Assembly (NCBI GenBank): GCA_029237695.1
Contig: CM055278.1
Coordinates: 77,025,817-77,089,816 of the forward strand
DNA: 64,000 bases
Reading direction: 5' to 3'
Origin: Conchocele bisecta
Taxonomy: Eukaryota > Mollusca > Bivalvia > Lucinida > Thyasiridae
Part shown: positions 39,833-52,496 of the stretch, piece after piece
How the letters are laid out: every line of letters starts with the position of its first letter
How positions within the stretch are numbered: the stretch's first letter is position 1
Translations under genes and position numbers: made by a program
Notes under the pieces: generated by a model
Seen by the model: the letters and a program-made list of their open reading frames with translations, nothing else
Databases searched by the model: none
What the model was told of the DNA's origin: nothing

Positions 39833-41951
39833 CAGTACAACATCAAACGTTGGCATTAGACTAAAATCAAATCTGAATAAGGGTGTCTGAATAAACTGTT
39901 GAACGATTTTGTTTTCCATACCATATACTTATTTTCTAGTTCTTGCATCCTTCGGGATCCGGAGCCTACGAAGGGTTATTGTTTAGTGTTATACTGTTTT
40001 CTCCCACATATAATATTTTATACACTTTGCATCCTTCGGGATCCAATGCCCTTCTCATTCAGCATGTATAGATTGACAGAGATATTTTGATTTTTTTACC
40101 TTTTAGGCAGATTTTCCAAATTCATTCAGACACCCTTATTCAGATTTGATTTTCTTTTTTTTCTTTTTACGTTTATACACCCCCGATGAAGGCCTAACAG
40201 CCGAAAGCGCTTGGGATTTCATTTTTTTCCATTTTTATTAGCACTGTTGAACGATTTTTGTTTTATACCACATCTATATATATATATATATATATAGATA
40301 TATATATATATATAATATATATATATATATAGTATATAATATATATATATGTATGTATATGACTACCAGCACAAACACTGTTTATGTTATCATTATTATA
40401 TATTAACTATATTACTAACTAATAAACATGTCAATTTGGAATGCTGCAAATAATTCAAAATGGCCGCCATATAAACACGTCTTTCTTTAGTGTTACTGCA
40501 GGTTCAAATGATGGACTTCAAACACGATCAAAATAATGTTACAAATGCATATATATGTGTCATCAATCAATTATATATATACAATTATATATATGCTATA
40601 ACATAGACCGGTCCAAATCGCTACAGATAGTAGAAATCCAATATGGCTGCTAATATTTCCACATATATATCTGCTGTCAAATGCTTTTGGTGCTCATCAT
40701 TACATTCGTAGTCTCGTTGAGTTCATGCATGAAACGTGAATTACATGCCTTTAATAAAATAACTAAGATAACCATTGAGTGATTTCAATCAATAAACATG
40801 TGAGAAATCCAATATGGTCCCAAAAATGTCACAATTTTATAAATGTTCTCGTGTTATTTGTTGCATTCACAGTATCATAGTGAAAATGACATATATAATG
40901 TACCTAATATGGCATTCTATGGCAAATATTCAACATGTTCATAACTGCTGAGTTTGGTGAATAATAATACTCTATTTGATGTTCTTAAACATAGCAGAAT
41001 TTTCAGTTATGTAAATAGTGTTTGCCGTCTGTCAACAGCTAAGGTCATTGTAGGCTGGGATAACGGGATAAAATCTCATATTCAACCTGTACATTCCTAA
41101 AATTAGAACTGAATGTTTACAGGAAAATAATTATATATTCAACCCTGAAATAAGAGTAACTTGGTCTGATGCCAGGTGATCGCCATCCCAGTCATTTAGC
41201 TCTAAACCACTAACACTAACAGGATTAGTACTAATCCTACTACATTTACAATGGGTATCTGTCAAGTAACTAGAGAGCCAACAAAGTATCTGACGACCAC
41301 CGAAACCAACGATATTTGGATTCCGGATGAAACACATCGTTAAATTACTATTCACATGCTCCCAACCTACCACCCTTAGCAGACGATTCAGACTTGTCAT
41401 AACATCATATAACGAAAATACATGTATTACCCTAACATGTTGCAATTAGATTTATACATGTACTTTCTGGACTCCATTTGTGCACATAACGGTGATGAAA
41501 TTGATAGTCTTAATAGCCTGATGCAGTAACTAAATAAGTTTTGGTTTTGTTTAATCCAGATTATTGGTGATTGACACATGTGTGATAAATTCTGCATTGG
41601 AAAAGAGTCTTTATGAGTTCAACATGCTGCACCAACAACACACAAGAAATATGTGTTATGCGTCTTTTACTCATTTAGAATTTGGAAGATGAGCATTTCT
41701 CTATATGGATTTGCTTGACTTAAAACTGAAGAAGTATACAACTACATTGGCAGTTTTTATGTGGTGTCAGATACTTATGCTAACCGAAGAGATAACTTAA
41801 CCCATGTTGACATATTGAATGCTAATCTACAAACAGTCGTTGACCGCATGAATCTGTAGATAATAATCCATTTCACCAACGAAATTGCTTGTGTTCAATT
41901 GAAAATAACACAAACTGTATTGTTATGGCGGCCATTTCAAAATGGCAGACA
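39833..41951. other. Spacer between the inverted arms
   Basis: Non-coding sequence not shared between the arms. It contains an inverted pair, AAATCAAATCTGAATAAGGG (about 39,864) and its complement (about 40,130), a long TA microsatellite (about 40,275-40,350) and a hammerhead-like motif near 40,181. No gene recognised. Confidence 0.6.
40275..40350. repeat. TA microsatellite
   Basis: Runs of TATATATA interrupted by short AGATA and AGTATA units. Confidence 0.9.
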
Positions 41952-42719
41952 TATCCGTTGTTAATTCTCCGGGTAGGACGGGGAAACATTCTCTTAAGCC
42001 ACTATCACTTAAACAGCCTCCTATTGGTAGCATACAATTTGTGTTACAATGGAACATAACACATGAATGATTTGCTCAGTAAATTGCGAACAGTGTAGAG
42101 CCTGGTCAGACTGTCTGGATGCGCCGGCTGGTCTGGAGCTAGACTGGTCGCAAAATGATAGGTGTACATTTCCTCACAAGTATACTGGTTAGTGATTGGT
42201 GCTTTAATCGAATTGTTGAACCGCAAAGTCACCAAAGGTAATGTCGGTATTGATATTGAAGTATCGCTATTGGTTACTAATTGTCTAACAAACTAATCAA
42301 CAAAATCACGTGCCTCGGAAGAAATAAATCCCAACTTGGTCAGGATCTGACAAAACTGGGTTGAATCAAGTTTTGACCAGCGTCTGTATTGTATGTAGGT
42401 CAGGCCTCCTTGCAATATGTAGCACTGGTTATTTTGGGTGCGCAACAGCAGTGCCATTTGATACATCAGATTTCGATCATTTTAATACATGTTGCAATAT
42501 ACAAATATATACATACGCACACAGGCACACATGTGCAAACTGTACAGTCTATAAAAACATATTAAACGATTGTAATTATTCAAACTTATTTGTCATGAAA
42601 TAATATAACGTGTTGTAAAGGCGCGCAATTATAAATATTTCCCATCACGCATCTCGTTCTCATGACCGAAGTCGGGAAGTGAGATCAGCCGATGCTGAGC
42701 TCTGCTCATACATACATGT

Positions 42720-42724
42720 GTTTA
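42720..42724. other. Empty target site of Polinton A
   Basis: The sequence CATGTGTTTAGATACCCGG is the reverse complement of the joined flanks of Polinton A with a single TAAAC. This shows the locus before insertion and fixes the ends of the element. Confidence 0.92.
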
Positions 42725-43014
42725 GATACCCGGATATGGAAGGTGTTCAAACGGATTCCTACCCTTAAATGTAAGCCGAAATTAAACGAAATTGTTTAGA
42801 TATTTTAATTGCGTCTGTCATTGCGCGTACATGTGATGTGACTATCACAATTAATACAGGGTTGATATGGTTGCAACATATGGATATATCCATATAGTGG
42901 AACCTCTCTGAACCGAACACCATGAAAACATATGCGATCTTATAGTTAATGGGTTTCTTCGTCATTCATCTCGGATGTTAATGTGTGTTTTAGAACGTTC
43001 AAATGCCTGATTTA

Positions 43015-43051
43015 CAGTGGAACATCTCTAAACTGGATAGAGGTTTCACTG
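43015..43051. mobile_element. Short palindromic MITE, arm B copy
   Basis: CAGTGGAACATCTCTAAACT with a complementary AGAGGTTTCACTG end. It is the partner of 20,520-20,556 and was therefore present before the arms separated. Confidence 0.65.
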
Positions 43052-44247
43052 TATATTAAAAAGCAATTATCTTAATTTATATTTAGACATGTGTCAAAAG
43101 TATGTGATATATGGTTAATCAGTCCTTTTATAATAATTGTTTTGATTTTTATTATTATTACAGAACTGGCAATAAAGCCATTTTAATCTTCATTTTATGT
43201 TGTAGCAAAATATATTGCATACTGTCTCTCATAGTTATTTTGGGAATGGTAATTGTACGATGCCTGCCTGCGCCTGTCTCTCTGTCATTTCGTTTGTGAA
43301 AGCTTTTGCATATGTTTGAACAGCATTCCTGTCATGTATAGTTTATGCATAGCTAGCATTTTGTTATGTGGGAATGTGTTTAAACACGAAACCAACATGT
43401 TGTAAATATCTGGTGAGAATAATGAGTGATGGTCAATTGAAGAAGGTTTACTATGTATATGTTTTGGTAAGGAGTACGTGTGTATGTGTGTGGGACGATG
43501 TTTATTGTTTTACGAGGTATTGTTTACAAAGGTTGTTTTAGGTTAAAACTAATGTAGTAGTAATTCTTTGTTGCCTCCCATAGCAGTGTAAGACATGTGC
43601 ATTTAAATATAACGGACATACGTGTATGATACTGTAAAGACATGTGGGAAATTATATAATAATAATAATGATAAGTATTTACCGTATATACAGTATATAC
43701 AAGAGGACATACATTAAGCCTAGCGCGTGTCGCCTACGGCCACCGCCTTACCCACAACTGAAACATGTTCCCATTACACACCAACGTCGGCTCCTATGGA
43801 GACGATTTTCATGCGATGCGAACGTGTGTCAACAGAGTTACATTGCATGTGTTGTTATAAAATGAATTAGTTTGCTAACATAATATAAGGAGTATATTGT
43901 TCTATATTTAGACGAGTCACGTACAATAGAAAGTGTATACTACGTTACCAAACTGATAGTGTATGGGTACATGTACCTTCCCAGAACACGTTTTTACTTG
44001 AATCAATTGTTACAAAAGGCCATTAGGGCACATGTGGCCAGTCTATACCAATATATAACCAACATGAGTTTCAGTAAATGGCGACTAGTGTGGACTCGCT
44101 TCAGATTGTGCCGATGCAATGGAAGAATGGCCACTACATCATACACGTTGTAATCTCGCTCTACTCAGCCGGCCGCCAGTCTGTCTTAGTGTGATTGTTG
44201 TTACGGGTGCCAGTTACGGGTACCAGGGTAGCCAATGATCGGATAAC

Positions 44248-45431
44248 TGTCACATGTAATAGTTTGGATTCTATAGATATCACACATGATGCTTCTGTTT
44301 AATTTTGTTTTGTATTACATAACCGACAACATCTGCCCACTGATGGAAGATAGAGTAGAATAGTAATGTCGATAGGATAGATGAGAGGTATAATATGTAC
44401 AAAAGACCAGGAAATATAGAGATTCATTTAGTACATCAGTAACTCCATTTTCCAATTATCAAATGTCAATAAGTGTCTTATCATTATTTCCCAAATATCA
44501 ACACTGCAATTATCAATTACATTGTACAATAACAACACTTCAACATTTAGTCAACAAGTCACTGATACCACAAAAATGATATCGTCTCTTATAATTATTC
44601 CAACATATAAATCACTGTTTGTATAGTCTTCAATAATCTCTATTATGGTAATTATATGTTCTTCCACAAAGTATACCGTCGTATACAACCCTTCATAGTT
44701 GTTGTTTATACTAACTCAATACTGTAACCACTATACACAAATAGTTTATGTATAACTCAATTGACGAAAGGATACACTATTTAGTCCAACCGTAATCCAC
44801 CCGTCTATCCTGATTCTGCATCTCTCTGTATCACCATATTACTGATAAACACAGATCAAACAGTACTGGATTGGCTTCCCCATATTGGAAATCGTCAGTC
44901 ACTCCACATTGCGAAGGTTTGGTCCATATCAGCTGCCCGATCTGCAATTACATACCCATTTACCCCTTTACGCCCATGTATATTACTTAATCCTCACCCA
45001 ACCCATATTTCAGTAAAATTCCACACAATTCACAAAGTATTACTTGCAGTTACAATACACTTACCTCTCTACTGCGAACTATTCTCTGCTATCCATATAC
45101 TGGTGGTAACCACGACATCAGTCTGAATACAAGTCGATATCCGCTCTATGTCACCATGTACATCGTATCATCTCCTCACCACATTGTCAATATTATATTA
45201 ATTTCACTTATATTCCGACCTAGAACTTGGTCATTCCTATCAGTGTTTTCACCACACAAGCTATGTCCAAACTGACCAAATTACTTGTATCTCACTCAGT
45301 CAATCAACTACTAATCCGCTCACCCAGTATGCCAATATATACTCACCTTTTCTGTCATGCATACCTGCCTGGGGGTTACAAACCTGATTAACTGAAAGGA
45401 ATAGTCTAGCCTATTATATCAATTTGTGACA
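44248..45431 (-). repeat. 3' LTR
   Basis: 1,184 bp, matching 49,971-51,135 with small indels and substitutions. Outside it lies the ATAAC duplication, and inside it lies the polypurine tract. Confidence 0.9.
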
Positions 45432-45444
45432 TACCTCCCTTAAA
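45432..45444 (-). other. Polypurine tract
   Basis: Read on the minus strand, AAGGGAGGTA directly precedes the 3' LTR. This is the expected primer for plus-strand synthesis. Confidence 0.65.
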
Positions 45445-45500
45445 TGCAGTGATAAATATTTATATTTATCAATCTAATTTGTAACAAATTGATACATGTA

Positions 45501-46867
45501 TTAACATGTGTTTTCAACATTCCTGCTCAATGCATCAGCTACCGTGTTCTTTGTGCCCGCAATATGTAACACTTCATACCTGTATTCCTGCAGTATAAGA
45601 CTCCATCGCAGTAATCTTTGGTTCTGCCCTGTCATTCTGTTCAACCACTGTAATGGAAACTGATCTGTCTCTATCGTGAACTTTTTCCCATACAAATACT
45701 CCCTTAAGGTTAAGACCGATTTCACAATCGCCAAACATTCTTTCTCTACTGTACTGTATACTTGTTCTCTTGGTAGTAGTTTCTTGCTGATATACATTAC
45801 AGGATGTCTGGTTTCTCTTGTAGAAGTACTGCTCATATTCCTCTGTCACTACTCTCTGTATGTAGGATAAACTCCTTCTTGAAGTCTGGACTGCAAAGTA
45901 CTGGGTATGTTGTTACTGCTCTATTTAACCTTTCAAATGCTACCTGGTGACACTCTTTCCATACTACTCTATTTGGTACCTTTGTTCCAGTCAAGTCCGT
46001 TAGGGGTGCGGCAATCTCAGCAAAATGCGGAATAAATCTCCGATAGAAGTTCATCAATCCAATGAAACCTCTTACCTTCCGTTTTGTTGTCGGAACCCCA
46101 ATGGCATTCATGGCTTCTACTTTCTGTAGTGTTGGTTTAACTTCTCCATGTCCAACTATGTGTGACAGAAATTCCATTTCCTGAAATGCAAGATGGCACT
46201 TACTTGGCTTCGCTGTGACATTAGCCCGTCTCAGGCTTTGGAATACTTTCTCCAAATGAACTAAATGTATTCCCCATCTGTCGCTGAATACTATAATGTC
46301 ATCAATAAATGCATCCGTGAACTCTTCCTTACCATCTATAATGTGTTTCATCAACCTAACAAATGATGCAGCCGAGTTTGTCATTCCAAATGGCATAACT
46401 GTAAACTGATGCTGACCAAATGGACTTACAAAGGCACTCTTTTCCTTCGCATCTTCTGCTAGTGGTATTTTCCAGTAACCCTTAGTTAGGTCAATCTTGC
46501 CCATATACTTAGCTTTTCCTAATTTGTTGAATATTTCGTCAAATTTTGGCATAGGTTGTGGATCAAAAATGGTTTGATAATTTAAACCTCTGTAATCAAC
46601 ACATAATCGTATTGTGTTGTCTTTCTTTGGAACGATAACTATTGGAGCAGCCCAAGCACTTTTTGAAGGTTCAGCAATGCCAGCCTGTATCATACTGTCT
46701 AATTCATATTTAACTTTCTCCCTAATGGCAAATGGTAGTGGATACGGCTTCTTAAAAACTAGTTTGCCTGATCTCACCTTTATCTCATGTTGTATGATAT
46801 CTGTTTTTCTTGGTATATCACTTAGCACATCCACAAACTTACTGCATAACTCGAGTAACTGCCTTTT
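45501..46867 (-). pseudogene. pol: Reverse transcriptase and RNase H of the Gmr1-like element
   Basis: RT blocks in order are WAAPIVIVPKKDNTIRLCVD, GKIDLTKGYWKIPL, FTVMPFGMTNSAASF and the catalytic FIDDIIVFSD (Phe at the usual Tyr). A frame change near 45,840 leads to the RNase H part, with ECLAIVKSVLTLREYLYGKK, TDQFPLQWLN and the closing HIAGTKNTVADALSR. The RT frame is continuous with the integrase frame upstream except for one TAA at 46,868, which shows that both were one polyprotein with integrase first. Confidence 0.9.
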
Positions 46868-47617
46868 TTAATTTGTTTCTAGGTCCTTATTTATTATCAC
46901 ATCTTCAACCATTTCTTTCCAAACTAATAGAGGATTGTGAACATAACTATTAGTTTCATCGTTTTGTCCTTCCTCTACCTCCTTTTCCGATAGGCATTGC
47001 ACCACCTCCGGTGCCTCGTGGTTTTCTCTTTCCTTCCATCGTTTTAACATATTTATGTGAAATAATTTCACTTTGTGTTTACTGATCTGAATTTTATAAT
47101 TCACCTTACCAACTTTCTCTACTACCTGGTATGGGCCCTTCCACTGTGCTAACAGTTTACTTCTTGCTGTAGGACGCAATATTAGCACCTTTGCTCCTAC
47201 GTCCAGCGATCTGTTCCTTGCTAATCTGTCAAAGTAGAGCGTTTGCTTACCTTTCTTCTTCTTTTCGTTTTCATTGTCCATCTCCGTCATGGTCTGGAAT
47301 TTATCTCTTGCCTGTATAATGTAAGTTATTACTGATGATGGCAACTGGTCATTCTCGGGTTCCTCCCACATTTGGTGTAGCACAGACATTGGTCCCCGTA
47401 CTGGCCAACTATATAACAGTTCAAACGGGGAATATCCTGTTGTTTCATGAGGCACTTCTCTATATGCAAACAATACATAGGGTAAGTACATATCCCAATC
47501 AGTTGGTTTTTCTTGTGAATAACACCTAAGCATTTTCTTAAGTGTTCCATTGAAATTTTCAACTAACCCATTTGCTTGGGGGTGATACGGGCTAGTACAC
47601 AGTTTGTTTATTTTCAA
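46868..47617 (-). pseudogene. pol: Integrase, C-terminal half of the Gmr1-like element
   Basis: The frame starts in SPYHPQANGLVENFNGTLKK, which holds the catalytic Glu. It continues with YVLFAYREVPHETTGYSPFE and a GPY/F-type module (LAQWKGPYQVVEKVGKVNYK), and ends at TAA 46,868 directly before RT. No chromodomain is visible. Confidence 0.9.
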
Positions 47618-48834
47618 TAATTTGCATAGTTATTTCATGAGAGATAAATTAAAGTTGCTACCCATATCTGTAAGTATTTCCTGTGGAATTCCACTCGGGA
47701 CATGAACCAAATCAACTCGTTTGCCACAGTCTCAGCATCAATAGTTTTCAACGGTATTGCTTCCGGGTACATGGTTGCATAGTCACATATTACCAATACA
47801 TACCTGTTTCCTCTTACTGAGCGTGGCAGTGGTCCAACTATATCCATAGCAATCCGTTTAAATGGTACTTCCATGGGTGGTATTGGTACAAGTAAAGCCT
47901 TACCAACTCTCCCTTTATGAGCACTTTTCTGGCACTGTGCACACGATCTGCAGAAATTTGCAACATCCTTGAAGATTCCCGGCCAATATAAATTGTTCAA
48001 TATTCTATTCCGTGTCTTATGATTACCCAAATGCCCCCCGAATGGCGGATAATGCGCAATGTGTAATATTTGATCTCTGTATTGTGATGGAATGACAATC
48101 TGCTTGACAATGTCACCACATCCACTTTCAAAATATCGAAATAGTAGTCCGTCCTCTGTTTTGAAGTGTGGTTTACCTTTATGTTTCGTCTCCTGTTCAG
48201 TATGCCCCGTCAACCCTCTTACCTTATTGAGAGTACTGTCTTCCTCTTGTTCTCTTTTAAGGTCATCTCGTCCAGGAAATGATACCTGAATCGAACATTC
48301 GGTACTTTCATGATTGTTCCCTGTATCTGTGTTCTTACCTCTGTTTGCTAATATATATTTCTCTGTTTCTTTAACAACCTTCTCTGTCTCCTCTCTCTGT
48401 ACCTTCATCGCTCTAGTTTCTATGGCCTGGACACTTTCATCAATACAGGTACCTTCCTCTTTAATTATGTGACCTACATTTCCAACTATCACATCGGCAA
48501 ATGGACTGTCCATAACTAGTGCCACAACTTTACCTTTTAGAAATGGTGTATCCAATTGTATTTCCACTTCTGGACATTCCCATATGTCCCCATTTGCTAG
48601 CCGTATTTCTCTTACATGTCCCTTTCTGTCTGTTTCGTTCACATATCGTTGTGCTACAAATACCGTGGTACACCCTGTATCTCGTAAGGCCCAAACCTCT
48701 TTTCCATTTATCTTTCCCTGTACTAATTTCAACCCATTCTGTAGATCTTTCTCAACACTATCATCTTTACTGCATATCACTGGTACTTCCACCATGTTTC
48801 CTCGAGAGATATTCTTTTTGGGCGACATTAACAA
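47618..48834 (-). pseudogene. pol: Protease and N-terminal integrase of the Gmr1-like element
   Basis: An aspartic protease segment shows WALRDTGCTTVFVAQ with the catalytic DTG, and later DVIVGNV. It is followed by the integrase zinc-binding region (HYPPFGGHLGNHKT ... CRSCAQC) and the first catalytic Asp in RIAMDIVGPLPRS. The frame is lost near 47,700, just before the second catalytic Asp, and a further stop near 47,637 interrupts the join to the C-terminal half. Confidence 0.88.
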
Positions 48835-49868
48835 TGCCTTAGTGTGATTCGTATCACTTTTCTGTCTTTATTTACCTTGTCATCATTTGCTCTGCGTTCT
48901 GGACAATTTGGCAGAATGTGTTCTGGGCTTCTACAATTATAGCACCTTCTTACATAAGGCACCTCCCTATCATCATAACCCATCTGTTTATTGAAATAAT
49001 TACGTACCTGAGGTGGCCTATGCACTCCACTGCCTGTGTCATTTACCTTGACACATGTATTTGATCTAGGTGTGCTGTTCTCATTGTATGGCATTTTATA
49101 CCTACCTATACCTGATTGCTGATGTGCTAGCTGGTATGCCTCCGCCATATCAATTAGTGTCTCTGCAGATGTAGGCTGTCGCTCTCGTAACCAAACCTGT
49201 AATTCTAAATTAGAACTAAACATCAGCTGTTCTCGTAATGTCAGGTCCAACAGTTTCTCATACTGTTTTTCAACTTTCTCACTTTCTACCCAGTGTTCTA
49301 ACAAATGTTCTACCCGAATTGCATACTCCCTGAATGTCTCTCCTACTGCCTGTCGCGATTTTCTATATTTCTCTATATACGCCCATGCATTTAAACCATA
49401 CCCCTGTGAAATTGCCGACTTGATTTGATCATAGTCTGTGCTTGCCGTTACAGACATACGTGAGTAGGCCTGTAATGCTTTACCTGATAACTGTGGTACA
49501 AGTCTGATAGGTCATTCAGACTTATCCCACTTGTGCATGACTGCCAACCGTTCAAATGAAACAAGAAAGACTTCACATCTTCACCGTCTACATATTTAGG
49601 TAAACATACATTTACCTGTGTAATACCTGTATTACCTGTACCACCATCTGCCCTTGGTTTGGCTAATTTCTTTTTTCTTTAAATCTAACTCCCTCATCTC
49701 TGTTGTATACCCTAATTTTGCCCTTTCCATATCTCTATTATCAGCCCTTTCTTTTCGTTCATTGTCCCTATGTTTAATTTCTTCAATTTTTTCCAACATA
49801 GCCATGCAGTCTGAGACGCTCCCACCCTTCTCAATTATCTTTGAAACCCAATCCGGCCCTGCCTCCAT
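48828..49868 (-). pseudogene. gag: Gag of the Gmr1-like element
   Basis: The N-terminal piece (49,632-49,868) starts MEAGPDWVSKIIEKGGSV and has a charged coiled coil. The C-terminal piece (48,828-49,457) has YAIRVEHLLEHWVESEKVEK and a nucleocapsid zinc knuckle CYNC-x4-H-x4-C (CYNCRSPEHILPNC). The two pieces lie in different frames with about 170 bp between them, so the gene is broken. Confidence 0.8.
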
Positions 49869-49957
49869 TGCGATCGTTAATGTATATTACCACACTGTAA
49901 ATGCACCATTTTTGTCTGTTATGTTAATACTTTCATAAACAAGCCTACATATGTTTT

Positions 49958-49969
49958 CCGCTGCCACCA
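49958..49969 (-). other. Primer binding site, tRNA-Leu type
   Basis: On the minus strand TGGTGGCAGCGG follows the 5' LTR after one base. It is complementary to the 3' end of an animal tRNA-Leu (acceptor ...CCGCTGCCA plus CCA). The tRNA assignment is from memory. Confidence 0.6.
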
Positions 49970-49970
49970 T

Positions 49971-51135
49971 TGCCACATGTAATAGTTTGGGTTCTATATA
50001 TATCACACATGATGCTTCTGTTTAATTTTGTTTTGTATTACATAACCGACAACATCTACCCACTGATGGAAGATAGAGTAGAATAGTAATGTCGATAGGA
50101 TAGACGAGAGGTATAATATGTACAAAATACCAGGAAATATAGAGATTAATTTAGTACATCAGTAACTCCATTTTACAATTATCAAATGTCAATAAGTGTT
50201 TTATCATTATTTCCCAAATATCAACACTGCAATTATCAATTACATTGTACAATAACAACACTTCAACATTTATTCACCAAGTCACTGATACTACAAAAAT
50301 GATATCGTCTCTTACAATTCTTCCAACATATAAATCACTGTTTGTATAGTCTTCAATCTATTATGGTAATTATATGTTCTTCCACAAGGTATACCGTCGT
50401 ATACAACCCTTCATAGTTGTTGTTTATACTAACTCAATACTGTAACCACTATACACAAATAGTGTATGTGACGAAAGGATACACTATTTAGTCCAACCGT
50501 AATCCACCCGTCTATCCTGATTCTGCATCTCTCTGTATCACCATATTACTGATAAACACAGATCAAACAGGACTGGATTGGCTTCCCCATATTGGAAATC
50601 GTCAGTCACTCCACATTGCGAAGGGTGGGTCCATATCAGCTGCCCGATCTGCAATTACATACCCATTCACCCCTTTACGCCCATGTATATTACTTAATCC
50701 TCACCCAATCCATATTTCAGTAAAATTCCACACAATTCACAAAGTATTACTTGCAGTTACAATACACTTACCTCTCTACTGCAAACTATTCTCTGCTATC
50801 CATATACTGGTGGTAACCACGACATCAGTCTGAATACAAGTCGATATCCACTCTATGTCACCATGTACATCGTATCATCTCACCACATTGTCAATATTAT
50901 ATTAATTTCACTTATATTCCGACCTAGAACTTGATCATTCCTATCAGTGTTTTCACCACACAAGCTATGTCCAAACTGACCAAATTACTTGTATCTCACT
51001 CAGTCAATCAACTACTAATCCGCTCACCCAATATGCCAACACATTCTCACCTTTTCTGTCATGCATACCTGCCTGGGGGTTACAAACCTGACTAACTGAA
51101 AGGAATAGTCTAGCCTATTATATCAATTTGTGACA
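49971..51135 (-). repeat. 5' LTR
   Basis: 1,165 bp, beginning (plus strand) TGCCACATGTAATAG and ending TTTGTGACA before the ATAAC duplication. It carries a promoter role by position. Confidence 0.9.
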
Positions 51136-51537
51136 ATAACACGGCAGGATATGCCCTGGAGTTATTCAGTGGAGCGTATCACGATAGTTCTCAGCCGGAC
51201 AACGAACAGTGTAGATCTAGATCAGACTACGCTGTCTGGAACTGCACAGGTGACAAAGGCGACACTGCCATGGTCGGTCACAATTGATCGAATATGGGGA
51301 TTTGATACTCACGCCTTCCCTAACCAATACAATGGCACGATGCACACACGCTCCACCCACGCGCGCAGTGGTCCAATCACCGTGGGCAAACACCTATTGC
51401 TAATTGGCCGCTCTGATTGGCCGGTAATCCTGATTGGTCATGCTGAAGATAATTATTCCAAATTTAATAAAGTTGTCTTACGCTTATAATTGACACTACA
51501 TCATTTATTACGTTGCACTTTTACCCAGTTCGTTACT

Positions 51538-52116
51538 ATGGATACCTGCGGCTTCTGGATGAAAACCGACTTGCTCGGCGACCTGGCCAAGTTGTTGGAG
51601 GCTCCAACCTGCGGCAGTTACGTGTCAGACACCGTCAGTGAGTCGTCTTTGCACGTCACCCCGAACCTGCTGTTCGACCACGGACTGACGGCGGACGACC
51701 CGCTCGAGATGATGAGAAGTGACGCCCATGAAGACTTCTTGACGAACGGCGTCGACGTCGAGTTGGACGAACTGGACATGTAACAGAGTGAACTCCGGGA
51801 GCGTGCCGCCGCCGACTCGCTCACCATTGAACACAACCCCGTCTTGCTGGAGAACCTGAAGATGAAGCAGCGCAGGAAGAACAAGAAGGCGAAGAAGGTG
51901 TGCGTGTTCTGTAAGAATAACGGCGGGCGGGCGAACGTCTACGAGCGCCACGTTCTCAAGGACGCCCGGAGCCGAATCTGTTGTCCGATCCTGAGGAAAT
52001 ACACGTGCCCGCTGTGCGGGGTGTCGGGCGACGGGGCGCACACGATCCGGTACTGCCCGCGGGGCGTGGCCGACATGACCAGGCGACTACGGGCAGTCAA
52101 CGGGCTTCAGTCGTAG
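51538..52116 (+). pseudogene. nanos: nanos-like zinc-finger gene, copy B, premature stop
   Basis: The frame has the same length (579 nt) and start as copy A. It begins MDTCGFWMKTDLLGDLAKLL, has an acidic middle and the intact CCHC-CCHC Nanos finger (CVFC...H...C, CPLC...H...C) near residues 122-176. Codon 82 is TAA (51,781-51,783) where copy A encodes Tyr, while codon 28 is open. About ten residues differ from copy A. The lesion sits before the finger, so the RNA-binding domain is made only if translation reinitiates. No introns. Confidence 0.85.
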
Positions 52117-52496
52117 ACGAGGGGCACCCCGATACCGTGGACCTACACGGAACTATTGAGTGCTTTGTGTGGATAATCAGATTGTGTACCTACATGTATT
52201 TGGATTAATTAATTGTGTTAATACAGTATGCCGTATTTATTTCGCAGCACACTCGAAATAATGTAGTGTGATACAACTAATTGGTGTAAATATATTATGT
52301 TGGTAGATGGACTATCTCTAATAATAATGTTAGTGTTGGTAAACCCCATTCTGGATTACATTCAACCTGTGATAAACTTGTATATACCTACATATGTTTG
52401 TCTTTGCATGCTTGATATGACTACATGTATAATACATACGGACGGGTCGGCGGCTGATAACCCTTATGGCTTGTGTGATCAATGTAGATACTGATC
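52117..52496. other. Outer end of arm B
   Basis: Non-coding flank downstream of nanos B, matching 17,435-17,947 in reverse. The match stops at CTGATC (52,496), and Polinton sequence begins at the next base. Confidence 0.75.

Larger units (their letters stand above)
44248..51135 (-). mobile_element. Gmr1-like Ty3/gypsy LTR retrotransposon, 6,888 bp
   Basis: Two LTRs of 1,184 and 1,165 bp begin TG(T/C)CACA and end TGTGACA. They are flanked by the 5-bp duplication ATAAC at 44,243-44,247 and 51,136-51,140. On the minus strand the order is gag, protease, integrase, reverse transcriptase, RNase H. Integrase upstream of RT is unusual for Ty3/gypsy and matches the Gmr1 group. All genes carry frameshifts or stops, so this copy is defective. 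Confidence 0.92.
41952..52496 (-). repeat. Arm B of the large inverted duplication
   Basis: Reverse complement of arm A without the Polinton, but interrupted by the LTR retrotransposon at 44,248-51,135. Outside the retroelement it holds the empty Polinton site, a MITE and nanos copy B. No other gene was recognised in 41,952-44,247. Confidence 0.9.

Noticed and set aside
41131..41445. Possible LINE RT fragment with RQILCWLSSYLTD
   Set aside because: Only a short stretch resembles RT and no catalytic motif is present; too weak to annotate.
44248..44402. Initial reading of this segment as host flank duplicated on both sides of the retroelement
   Set aside because: The TGTCACA...TGTGACA termini and ATAAC duplications show that it is the beginning of the LTR.
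51625..52041. Minus-strand frame over nanos B
   Set aside because: It is antisense to the zinc-finger code in high-GC sequence.
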